NCBI GenBank assembly: GCA_002404095.1
Contig: DHJA01000085.1
Location: forward strand, 48,987 to 63,466
Direction of reading: 5' to 3'
DNA: 14,480 nt
Origin: Planctomycetaceae bacterium UBA4732
GTDB lineage: Bacteria; Planctomycetota; Planctomycetia; Gemmatales; Gemmataceae
The position numbers were made by a program, and so were the translations under genes. Positions within the stretch are counted from its first letter, which is position 1, and every line of letters starts with the position of its first letter. The notes under the pieces are model-generated. The model was not told where the DNA came from. It did no database searches and was given only the letters and a program-made list of their open reading frames with translations. Shown here in pieces: positions 7,810-14,480 of this stretch.

Positions 7810-10800
7810 ATGCCCGTGCATTTGCATACGCATAGCTGGTACTCCCTGCTAGAGGGAGCGTCCAGCCCCGACGCCCTGCTCGACCGGGCGGCCGCTCACG
7901 GCTACACCAGCCTCGCGCTCACCGATACGAATAATCTCTATGGAGCATCCGCATTCGTCGAATCCGCCAACCGTATCGGCATTCGGCCGTTGCTAGGCGC
8001 GCGACTGCGTCAGAATCGTTGGCGCTGCGTGGCCCTGATCGCCGATCGCACCGGCTACCGCAACCTGTGCCGTATCCTCAGCCGGCTTAACCTGGCCGGC
8101 GCCAAGCCCTTTCCTCCCGTCGTACTCGCCGATCTCCTCTCCTCGAACGCCGACGGTTTGCACGTCCTCGTTGACGACCCTGTTTTGGCCGAACAGCTGC
8201 GCGAGGCGTTCGGCCGACGCTTGTGGTTGGAGATCGTCCGGCCGACTATCGGCGCGACGGCCGGGCGGCGCGAACACGACCTGCTCGCTTGCGGCCGGCG
8301 CCTCGGCGTGCGCCCCGTGGCAGGCGCCGCCGCACATTTCGCCGACCCTACGGAATACTCCACGTTCCGCCTCACGACGGCGATGCGCCGCGGCATTCTG
8401 CTGGAGCAACTGCCGCGCGTCTTGCCGTTGACGGCAGACCACCACCTCGTCGCGCCGGCCGAATTGCGGAGCCGCTTCCAGGATCTACCCGCGGCCGTGT
8501 ACAACGGCGAATGCCTGGCCGAACTGCTGCACTCCGACGTATTGCCGCGCGATCTGATATTGCCGGAGCCGCGCCTGCGCCCCGGTATGGATCGGGCGCG
8601 TTATCTGCACCGCCTTTGCGAACGCGGGTTGCGGCAGCGCGATTTGGGCGCCGACCTGGAGGCGCGGCGTCGGCTGCGCGAGGAGCTGGCCATCATCGGG
8701 GCGACGAACCTGGACGGTTATTTTCTCGTCGTGCGCGACATCACGCGCTGGGTCCGTCGTCGCGGCCATACCATGGCCCTGCGCGGCTCGGCCGGCAACT
8801 CGCTCGTCTGTTACCTGCTCGGCATTACCGACGTGGATCCGTTGCGCTTCCGCCTGCCGCTGGAGCGCTTTCTCCACCCCGGCCGCACCGACCTGCCCGA
8901 CATCGACCTCGATTTCGATTGGAAAGTGCGCGACGAGGTGATCGATCACGTCTTCCGTCGCTACGGCGCCGCCCATGTCGCCCGCATCTGTACGCACTTA
9001 TTCCTACAGCCGCGCTCCGCTTTCCGCGAAGCCGCCAAGCTCCACGGCCTGTCCGATGAACAAGTCAGCGAACTGCTCACCACCTTGCCGGAGAGCGTGG
9101 AGGATCTTCTGCAAAAGCGGAATGCGGACAATACGCCTCCGCGATTTCCACTGGAACCGGCGCGCTGGCCGCGCCTGTTGGACGACGCGCGGCGACTGCT
9201 CGGCCGACCGCACCATCTGTCGCTGCACCCTGGCGGCGTGGTCATCACGCCGGGGCCGATTGAAGACTATGTACCGCTGGAATGGGCGGCTAAAGGCGTT
9301 GTCGTCACGCAGTTCGAGAAAGACGCGGTCGAGCGCGTCGGCTTGGTTAAAATCGATCTGCTGGGCAATCGCGCCCTTGCCACGGTGGATGAAGCGAAAC
9401 GCTGGGCGGCGGCCGACGCGCTCCCCTGCCGGGTCGCGGCTAAACAGCCGAAGTTTGATGAACGTGCCGTCATTGACCTGTTGCAGCGCGGCGACACGAT
9501 CGGCGTCAACCAGCTGGAATCGCCAGCCATGCGTCACTTGCTCATTCAGATGCGGCCGCGCGGCGTCGAAGACGTGGTACAGGCGCTGGCGCTGATACGG
9601 CCGGGGGCGGCGTTGATCGGCGCCAAAGCGCGCTTTGTACGCCGTCGGCGCGGCCTGGAACCGCGGCAGCCGTTGCACCCGCGCCTGGCCGCGTTGCTCG
9701 GCGACACGGAAAATCTCATGATCTTTGAGGACGACGCCCTTCAGGTGATTCAGCGACTAACCGGCTTGCCCGCTTCCGACGCCGACCGCTTCCGCAGGCG
9801 CGTGACCAAACACCGCACCGAGGCAGAGGCGTGGGCGCTGCTGAAAGAGTTCGTCGATTTGTGTGCGCATCAGGGCATCCCGGCCGCGGCGCTGACGGAA
9901 ATATGGGCGCAGCTGTCTAAGTTCAACCAATACTCTTTCTGTAAGAGTCACGCCGTCAGCTACGGTTTAATCGCCTGGCAATCGGCAACGCTCAAGGCGC
10001 TCCACCCCATCGCCTTCTGGACGGCGGCACTCAACAATAACCAGAGCGCTTACCCGCTCCGCGTCTACATTGAGGCCATGAAACGGGCGGGGGTTCGCCT
10101 CTTGTTGCCATGCGTCAACCGCTCGGCCGGGCCGTTCCGGCCGGAGCGCGGCGCCGTGCGCGTCGGCCTCGACGTGATTGCCGGATTGCCGGAGGAGATG
10201 CGCGAGGGCTTAATAAGGGAGCGCGAGCAAAACGGCCCGTTCCAGAACCTGGGCGACTTCCGCCGCCGCGTCCGGCCCGGCCCGGAGACGCTGGCCGCAC
10301 TCGTCCGCTGTGGCGCGTTCGACTTCACGAACCGGCCGCGTCCGGCCCTGTTGCTTGAAGCGGATTTACAAGATCAAATACGTCCGAAAGGGCCGGAACT
10401 GCTGCCGTGCCGTCCCGCCGACGATTGGTCGCCGCCTGACTACGACAAAGGCCGTCGCCTGCGCGACGAGTGGGCCGCGCTCGGCTTCATCGTCGGGCCG
10501 CCGCTGATGTCATTGTTCCGCCGGCCGGCGGCGCCGGGGAAGGCGCCGCCGCTTATTGCTAGTAATCAGATCGCCGATCACCTTGGCCGAACGGTGCGCG
10601 TGGAAGGGCTGGTCGCCGCCGCTCATCGCGTCCACACCAAAGACGGCCGGCTGCTCCAGTTCATCACCTTGGAGGATGAACACGGGCTGACGGAAATGAC
10701 GCTGTTTCCTGACGAGTGCCCGGCCGTGCCCTATCTGACGATGGGGCCGTACACGGCGACGGGGGTGGTCGAGGAGCAGTATGGCGTCTACACGCTGACG

Positions 10801-10821
10801 GCGCGGAGTTTCGGGCGCTAG
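7810..10821 (+). CDS. dnaE: DNA polymerase III alpha subunit, short (second-copy, error-prone type) DnaE
   Basis: This 1003-aa C-family replicative polymerase is short beside the ~1160-aa main DnaE. The PHP domain opens at residue 4 (HLHTHS). The second PHP motif reads ALTDTNNLYG, with Thr where an active PHP site has His, so PHP proofreading is probably lost. The palm carries RGSAGNSL (325-332), PDIDLDFD with catalytic D366 and D368, and VKIDLLG with the third aspartate D516. SLHPGGVVITPG (471-482) and SFCKSHAVSYG (709-719) are typical family segments. The tail has an OB-fold (about 927-998, LQFITLEDEHG). I saw no clear Qxx(L/M)F clamp-binding motif. ATG 7810 is chosen because PHP begins at once; the Shine-Dalgarno is poor. 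The SHA motif context favours the short DnaE group over classical ImuC, and imuA/imuB are not in the window. A role in damage-tolerant synthesis is inferred from the family. Confidence 0.93.
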   Translation: MPVHLHTHSWYSLLEGASSPDALLDRAAAHGYTSLALTDTNNLYGASAFVESANRIGIRPLLGARLRQNRWRCVALIADRTGYRNLCRILSRLNLAGAKPFPPVVLADLLSSNADGLHVLVDDPVLAEQLREAFGRRLWLEIVRPTIGATAGRREHDLLACGRRLGVRPVAGAAAHFADPTEYSTFRLTTAMRRGILLEQLPRVLPLTADHHLVAPAELRSRFQDLPAAVYNGECLAELLHSDVLPRDLILPEPRLRPGMDRARYLHRLCERGLRQRDLGADLEARRRLREELAIIGATNLDGYFLVVRDITRWVRRRGHTMALRGSAGNSLVCYLLGITDVDPLRFRLPLERFLHPGRTDLPDIDLDFDWKVRDEVIDHVFRRYGAAHVARICTHLFLQPRSAFREAAKLHGLSDEQVSELLTTLPESVEDLLQKRNADNTPPRFPLEPARWPRLLDDARRLLGRPHHLSLHPGGVVITPGPIEDYVPLEWAAKGVVVTQFEKDAVERVGLVKIDLLGNRALATVDEAKRWAAADALPCRVAAKQPKFDERAVIDLLQRGDTIGVNQLESPAMRHLLIQMRPRGVEDVVQALALIRPGAALIGAKARFVRRRRGLEPRQPLHPRLAALLGDTENLMIFEDDALQVIQRLTGLPASDADRFRRRVTKHRTEAEAWALLKEFVDLCAHQGIPAAALTEIWAQLSKFNQYSFCKSHAVSYGLIAWQSATLKALHPIAFWTAALNNNQSAYPLRVYIEAMKRAGVRLLLPCVNRSAGPFRPERGAVRVGLDVIAGLPEEMREGLIREREQNGPFQNLGDFRRRVRPGPETLAALVRCGAFDFTNRPRPALLLEADLQDQIRPKGPELLPCRPADDWSPPDYDKGRRLRDEWAALGFIVGPPLMSLFRRPAAPGKAPPLIASNQIADHLGRTVRVEGLVAAAHRVHTKDGRLLQFITLEDEHGLTEMTLFPDECPAVPYLTMGPYTATGVVEEQYGVYTLTARSFGR

Positions 10822-10824
10822 CGC

Positions 10825-11436
10825 TCAAGGCAACAGGTCTTGCACAGAAATCGTCGCAACCGTGCGGCCTTCCAAAACGAGCGGCACGGCGCCGGTAACG
10901 TCAAAGTCCTGGCGCTGCCGGTAGTGCGACTCGGCGGCGTCGGACCCGGTCGGGTCGGAATAGACTTCGATTCGCCGATCAGGGATATTGACGATCCAGT
11001 AAATAGAGATACTAGCCCGAGCATACAGCCTTGCCTTTAGTGTGCGGTCTCGTGTTAACGTGCTGTCGGCAACCTCCACCACCAGTCCCGTATCGGCGGC
11101 GCCCGGATGATTTGTGATGTAGCGCCGGATGGGACCGCGGACTACGGCAATGTCCGGCTCCGGTTCGCTGTCCGTGGTCGTGACGGCGGACTGGCCGCGA
11201 CAAATCCACGTCTGGGGCAGGGCGGCCGACAACGCGGCCTGAGTCAAGGCGACCGCCACGTCATGCGGTGGATTACGAGGCATTTTCGCTACGATCCAAC
11301 CTTCGAGCAGCTCGACGGGATCGTCCTCCTTGAGAATGCCGACGTGGATCATGCGGTGGTACTCGTCCACCGTGAAGCGGCGCACGGGTTCCGGCGGCGG
11401 GGCGGGCATACCGGGTGCGGCAACAATCGTACTCAT
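10825..11436 (-). CDS. Uma2-family PD-(D/E)XK endonuclease-like protein
   Basis: This is a 203-aa protein of normal Uma2 (DUF820) length. The frame is open further upstream, but ATG 11436 is chosen because the family fold starts soon after it (RRFTVDEYHRM at 19-29) and because more upstream starts would invade the divergent amidohydrolase gene. The visible nuclease core is VELLEGWIV (41-49), EPEPDIAVVRG (91-101) with D95, and VVEVADSTLTRDRTLKARLYA (119-139), with E121 and K134 in the expected places. All key acidic and basic residues seem present, so it is probably intact. Uma2 proteins are strongly expanded in planctomycetes and cyanobacteria; their targets are not established. The stop codon lies 3 nt from the dnaE stop, tail to tail. 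Confidence 0.88.
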   Translation of the reverse strand: MSTIVAAPGMPAPPPEPVRRFTVDEYHRMIHVGILKEDDPVELLEGWIVAKMPRNPPHDVAVALTQAALSAALPQTWICRGQSAVTTTDSEPEPDIAVVRGPIRRYITNHPGAADTGLVVEVADSTLTRDRTLKARLYARASISIYWIVNIPDRRIEVYSDPTGSDAAESHYRQRQDFDVTGAVPLVLEGRTVATISVQDLLP

Positions 11437-11442
11437 GCGACG

Positions 11443-11449
11443 TATGATA
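11443..11449. promoter_or_regulatory. Symmetric -10 element (TATGATA) in the divergent gap
   Basis: TATGATA reads as a -10-like hexamer on both strands: TATGAT rightward, TATCAT leftward. This fits the TATNATA symmetry known to support bidirectional transcription in bacteria. It is the only AT-rich word in the 52-bp gap between the Uma2 and amidohydrolase starts. A rightward start near 11455 would give a leader of about 34 nt for the amidohydrolase. A leftward start would lie almost on the Uma2 ATG, giving a nearly leaderless mRNA. No good -35 was found on either side, so this is tentative. Confidence 0.3.
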
Positions 11450-11488
11450 CCACAGAGGCTAGGCGGCGTCTTGAGGAACGGTTCGAGT

Positions 11489-12691
11489 ATGGGCGCTTTA
11501 TCGTCGGAGGCGTGGACCGTCACCGCTCGCTGGGTGTTCCCGGTGGATCGCCCGCCATTGGAGCGCGGCGTTGTCGTCGTCAAGGCCGAGAAGATCGTCG
11601 CCGTCGAACCGCACGGCCGGCTTACGCCCGATCTCGATTTAGGAGACGCCGCGGTCCTGCCAGGGCTGGTCAACGCGCACACGCATCTCGATCTATCCGG
11701 GATGCGCGGCTTGGCGCCGCCGACGCCGGACTTTACCGATTGGTTGAAGCAAGTTATCGCCTATCGCCGACTGCGCACACCGGAGCAAGTGCAAAACGAT
11801 ATTCGGACAGGTCTTGCCGAATGCCTGCGCTTCGGGACGACGTTGCTCGGCGACATTTCCGGCGACGGCGGCAGCTGGAACGCGCTGGCGGATGTGTCGC
11901 TACGCGCGGTTGTTTTCCGAGAACTGATCGGCCTGACCCCGGAACGTGCGGGAACCGCGTGGCCGAATCTCCGCCTTTGGCTCGATGAACGAAAGGCAGG
12001 CCCGACTCGCCGGGCGGGCGTCAGTCCACACTCCCCTTACAGCGTTAATTCTTCCTTGTTCCGCCATGCGGCGCGGGCGGGATGCCCCGTGGCCGTTCAT
12101 CTGGCCGAAAGCGCCGCCGAAATGGAACTCCTTGAAAGCCGCACCGGGCCTCTCGTTCCCTTTCTGCAGGAACTTGGCGTCTGGCATCCCCAGGCGCTCG
12201 CCCCTTCGGTCAATTGGGTGCTTTGGCAAACCGCACGGGCGTCTCCCCTTCTTTACGCCCACGGCAACTACCTACGGCCCGATGCGCCGCTTCCGAGAAA
12301 CGCCACTATTGTCTATTGCCCGCGCACCCACGCCGCCTTTAGTCATCCACCTCATCCGTTTCGGGAATTTCTCGCGCGCGGGGTGCGCATCGCCGTCGGC
12401 ACCGATAGCCTCGCCTCCAACCCCGACCTTGACGTGCTTGCGGAAATCCGCTTCCTTCACCGCCTCTATCCTGACGTACCCGGCGCCGTACTGCTGCGCA
12501 TGGCCACGCTTACCGGCGCCGAAGCGCTCGGCTGGGCCGACGAAGCCGGCAGCCTGACGCCAGGGAAATCCGCCGACTTCGCCGTCGTGCCCTTGCCGGA
12601 TCGCGACGACGAGCCGCACCGTTTGCTTCTCGACTCCGATGTTCCCGTTTGTCGCGTCCTGTTCCGGGGTCGTTGGGTTTTTACTTCATGA
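11489..12691 (+). CDS. Metal-dependent amidohydrolase/deaminase (ATZ/TRZ, COG0402 type)
   Basis: This is a 400-aa amidohydrolase-superfamily protein. Metal and catalytic residues seen: HTH (H64, H66) after the leading beta strand (AVLPGLVNAHTHLD), HLAES (H204, E207), AHGN (H258) and GTDS (D306). SPHSPYS at 179-185 is also typical of the deaminase branch. The segment YCPRTHAAFSHPPHPFREFL followed by GVRIAVGTDSLAS is distinctive. It resembles cyclic-imidine deaminases around aminofutalosine deaminase rather than classical guanine or cytosine deaminases. The start at ATG 11489 has GAGGA 11 nt upstream and gives the usual short N-terminal beta sandwich. ATG 11435 and 11444 are in-frame alternatives, the first overlapping the Uma2 start codon. 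The product is cytoplasmic; the substrate is not determined. Confidence 0.88.
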   Translation: MGALSSEAWTVTARWVFPVDRPPLERGVVVVKAEKIVAVEPHGRLTPDLDLGDAAVLPGLVNAHTHLDLSGMRGLAPPTPDFTDWLKQVIAYRRLRTPEQVQNDIRTGLAECLRFGTTLLGDISGDGGSWNALADVSLRAVVFRELIGLTPERAGTAWPNLRLWLDERKAGPTRRAGVSPHSPYSVNSSLFRHAARAGCPVAVHLAESAAEMELLESRTGPLVPFLQELGVWHPQALAPSVNWVLWQTARASPLLYAHGNYLRPDAPLPRNATIVYCPRTHAAFSHPPHPFREFLARGVRIAVGTDSLASNPDLDVLAEIRFLHRLYPDVPGAVLLRMATLTGAEALGWADEAGSLTPGKSADFAVVPLPDRDDEPHRLLLDSDVPVCRVLFRGRWVFTS

Positions 12692-12709
12692 CGCACGAGT
12701 CGGTTCAAA

Positions 12710-12780
12710 ATTCGTTTAGCCGCGACCCGAAGGGGAGCGCGTCTCTCCAGCGCTCCCCTTCGGGTCGCGGCTAAACGAAT
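12710..12780. repeat. Perfect 31-bp inverted repeat (palindromic intergenic element)
   Basis: The arms at 12710-12740 and 12750-12780 are exact reverse complements over all 31 bases, with a 9-nt spacer (GTCTCTCCA). The arm begins ATTCGTTTAGCCGCGACCCG and ends in GGGGAGCGC. It starts 18 nt after the amidohydrolase stop and could end that transcript as a large hairpin, but there is no T-run on the plus strand. No target-site duplication is visible. The perfection of the arms suggests recent insertion or homogenisation of a dispersed repeat. Its sequence is unrelated to the 7591-7702 element. Confidence 0.9.
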
Positions 12781-12783
12781 ACC

Positions 12784-12811
12784 TTGAAATCTCCCCCAAA
12801 ACTCCTATCAC
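12784..12811 (+). promoter_or_regulatory. Candidate promoter for the GH57 branching enzyme
   Basis: TTGAAA (12784-12789) and TATCAC (12806-12811) are separated by 16 nt. They match the sigma70 -35 at five of six and the -10 at four of six positions. The -35 begins 3 nt beyond the 31-bp inverted repeat, so the repeat directly abuts the promoter. A start near 12818 would give a leader of about 44 nt. Confidence 0.35.
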
Positions 12812-12813
12812 AC

Positions 12814-12839
12814 TCGCTGTACGCAACTTGTGACAGCGA
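12814..12839 (+). repeat. 7-bp inverted repeat in the GH57 leader
   Basis: TCGCTGT (12814-12820) and ACAGCGA (12833-12839) pair around a 12-nt loop, ending 22 nt before ATG 12862. It overlaps the predicted transcription start, so it could be an operator or a 5' stem-loop. Support is limited to the base pairing. Confidence 0.3.
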
Positions 12840-12861
12840 CATCCTAGATGGAAGACGAACG

Positions 12862-14445
12862 ATGCCAGTCGGCTACCTTTCCCTGGTTCTCCACGCCCAC
12901 CTGCCGTTCGTCCGTCATCCCGAATACGAGGATTTCCTCGAAGAGGATTGGCTCTACGAAGCCATCACCGAGACGTACATCCCCCTGCTGGAGGTGTTCG
13001 ACGGCCTCGAACGCGACGGCGTCGATTGGCGCGTCACCATGTCCGTCACGCCGACGTTGGCCGCCATGCTCAGCGATCCGCTGCTGCAATACCGTTACGT
13101 CCGCCACCTTGACAACCTCCTCGCCCTAATCAACAAGGAACTGGAACGCACGCGCTGGTCGCCGGAGTTTCATCCGCTGGCCGAAATGTATCATCAGCGC
13201 TTCACGCGCGCTCGCGAAGTCTTTGTCAACCAGTACGACAACAACCTGCTCAACGGTTTCCGTCGCTTCTTCGAGACCGGCAAGCTGGAACTCATGACCT
13301 GCGCCGCCACGCACGGCTTCTTGCCGCTCATGGAGGTCAATGAGAACGCCCGCCGCGCTCAAATTGAGATCGGCTGTCGGGAGTTCGAGCGGCACTTCGG
13401 CAAGCGGCCCAAAGGCATCTGGTTGGCCGAGTGCGGCTATATCGAAGGCGTCGATAAGCTCCTGAAGGAGGCCGGCCTTCAATACTTCTTTGTGGACACG
13501 CACGGCGTGCTGTTCGCGGAGCCGCGGCCCAAGTACGGCGTTTACGCCCCGATTCTGTGCCCCGGCACCAACGTCGCCGCGTTGGCCCGCGACACCGAAT
13601 CGTCCAAGCAAGTCTGGAGCGCCGTCGAAGGCTACCCCGGCGACGCCTGCTACCGCGATTTTTATCGCGACGTTGGCTTCGATCTCGACTATGAGTATCT
13701 CAAACCGCACTTGCATGAGACCGGCATTCGCAGTCTGCTCGGCATCAAGTATTTCAAGATCACCGGCCGCACCGACCACAAGCAGCCTTACGACCCCAAG
13801 GCGGCGCTGACCAAGGCGGCTGACCACGCCAGCAATTTCCTATTTAACCGCGAGAAGCAGGTCGAATGGCTGGCCGGCTCGATGGACCGGCCGCCGCTGA
13901 TCGTGGCGCCCTATGACGCCGAGTTGTTCGGCCATTGGTGGTTCGAGGGACCGGATTGGATCAACTTCCTGCTGCGCAAGATGCACTACGACCAGCAGAC
14001 CGTTAAACCCATTACCGTTCCGGAATATCTGGAAAAGTATCCGAATCTACAGGTGGCGCAGCCCACGATGTCGAGTTGGGGCTACAAGGGCTATTCGGAA
14101 GTCTGGTTGGAAGGGTCCAACGATTGGATTTACCGGCACTTGCACGAAGGCGCCGACCGCATGGTCGAGTTGGCGCGCGAGAACCCCGACCCGTCGCCTA
14201 TATGCCGGCGGGCGCTGAATCAGGCCGCGCGGGAATTGCTATTGGCCCAGTCGAGCGATTGGGCCTTCATCCTCAAAACCGGCACCATGGTCGATTACGC
14301 CATGCAGCGGACGCGCGTCCACGTCATCAATCTCAACCACCTTTACGATGTGATCAAGCGTAAGGAGATCGACGAACACTGGCTCGACGAGATCGAACGC
14401 CGGCATAACATCTTTCCCGAACTGGATTATCGGGTTTATGCTTGA
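12862..14445 (+). CDS. GH57 1,4-alpha-glucan branching enzyme (DUF1957 type)
   Basis: This 527-aa glycoside hydrolase family 57 protein is near the usual size of bacterial GH57 branching enzymes. The N-terminus LSLVLHAHLPFVRHPEYEDF is the classic family opening. The catalytic nucleophile is expected at E190 in GIWLAECGY (185-193) and the acid/base at D352 in APYDAELFGHWWFEG (349-363); both motifs are intact. The C-terminal helical part (about 410-510, with QVAQPTMSSWGYKGYSEVWL) is the DUF1957 region. ATG 12862 is chosen because GGAAGA lies 6 nt upstream and the conserved fold starts four residues in; a TTG at 12784 is in frame but adds 26 unconserved residues. There is no signal peptide, so the enzyme is cytoplasmic. 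It would form alpha-1,6 branches in glycogen. Amylase activity occurs in some relatives, so specificity is inferred. No glg genes are visible beside it. Confidence 0.94.
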   Translation: MPVGYLSLVLHAHLPFVRHPEYEDFLEEDWLYEAITETYIPLLEVFDGLERDGVDWRVTMSVTPTLAAMLSDPLLQYRYVRHLDNLLALINKELERTRWSPEFHPLAEMYHQRFTRAREVFVNQYDNNLLNGFRRFFETGKLELMTCAATHGFLPLMEVNENARRAQIEIGCREFERHFGKRPKGIWLAECGYIEGVDKLLKEAGLQYFFVDTHGVLFAEPRPKYGVYAPILCPGTNVAALARDTESSKQVWSAVEGYPGDACYRDFYRDVGFDLDYEYLKPHLHETGIRSLLGIKYFKITGRTDHKQPYDPKAALTKAADHASNFLFNREKQVEWLAGSMDRPPLIVAPYDAELFGHWWFEGPDWINFLLRKMHYDQQTVKPITVPEYLEKYPNLQVAQPTMSSWGYKGYSEVWLEGSNDWIYRHLHEGADRMVELARENPDPSPICRRALNQAARELLLAQSSDWAFILKTGTMVDYAMQRTRVHVINLNHLYDVIKRKEIDEHWLDEIERRHNIFPELDYRVYA

Positions 14446-14464
14446 GGCGAGCGAATGAGTGTTA

Positions 14465-14480
14465 CGAGCCGCGACCGTTA
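14465..14480. repeat. Possible start of another palindromic repeat copy, cut by the window end
   Basis: The bases contain AGCCGCGACC (14467-14476), identical to the central part of the left arm of the 31-bp inverted repeat (12718-12727). As with that repeat, it lies about 20 nt after a stop codon. Alternatively, ATG 14455, preceded by GAGG with a 7-nt gap, may start a gene coupled to the branching enzyme, of which only eight codons would be visible. The evidence does not separate these two readings. Confidence 0.3.

Noticed and set aside
7499..7833. Open frames on both strands across the four-hairpin repeat, ending in near-identical peptides (RERGWKRCQPRSRGFCL on one strand, RERGWQRFQPRSRGFCL on the other).
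   Set aside because: The similarity follows from the palindrome being read on both strands. The frames have no domain, no ribosome binding site and lie in a divergent promoter region. They should not be annotated as proteins.
10825..11436. Uma2 beside dnaE as part of a defence island.
   Set aside because: Uma2 genes are very numerous in planctomycetes, and there is no helicase, methyltransferase gene, toxin pair, integrase or other defence gene near it.

Overview
The window looks like chromosomal DNA from a planctomycete, most likely near Gemmataceae. This is judged from protein families, not from a database search. The markers are a secreted DUF1549/DUF1553 protein, a very large exported PQQ-type propeller protein ending in a malectin-like domain, a Uma2 nuclease, a short second-type DnaE, high GC with many GGCCGG-like words, and intergenic palindromic repeats of a kind common in that group. 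No tRNA, rRNA, CRISPR array, transposase, integrase or phage gene was seen.

Layout. Positions 1-7407 hold three minus-strand genes for exported or membrane proteins. A 1231-aa two-propeller protein (7407-3712) is followed after 2 nt by a cysteine-rich membrane-anchored protein (3709-2627). A new promoter then drives a DUF1549/DUF1553 protein that runs off the left edge. A 402-bp divergent region (7408-7809) carries a symmetric four-hairpin repeat. Rightward from there lies the short DNA polymerase III alpha subunit (7810-10821). It meets a minus-strand Uma2 nuclease (11436-10825) tail to tail, 3 nt apart. The Uma2 gene is divergent from an ATZ/TRZ-type amidohydrolase (11489-12691), with a 52-bp gap holding a symmetric -10 element. 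After a perfect 31-bp inverted repeat (12710-12780) comes a GH57 1,4-alpha-glucan branching enzyme (12862-14445). The last 16 bases may begin another copy of the second repeat family.

How the genes fit together. The left block is envelope-directed: all three products have export signals. The first two are probably translationally coupled, and the DUF1549 protein has its own promoter. The right block is a set of unrelated housekeeping or accessory enzymes (translesion-type replication, a PD-(D/E)XK nuclease, a metal-dependent deaminase, glycogen branching) with no evidence of a shared pathway. I do not see a clear new defence or mobile system. The points most worth a second look are the methyltransferase-like fold inside the exported propeller protein, the two large palindromic repeats (both with 31-bp arms and 8-9-nt spacers but unrelated sequence), the possible aminofutalosine deaminase, and the short DnaE without visible ImuA/ImuB partners.
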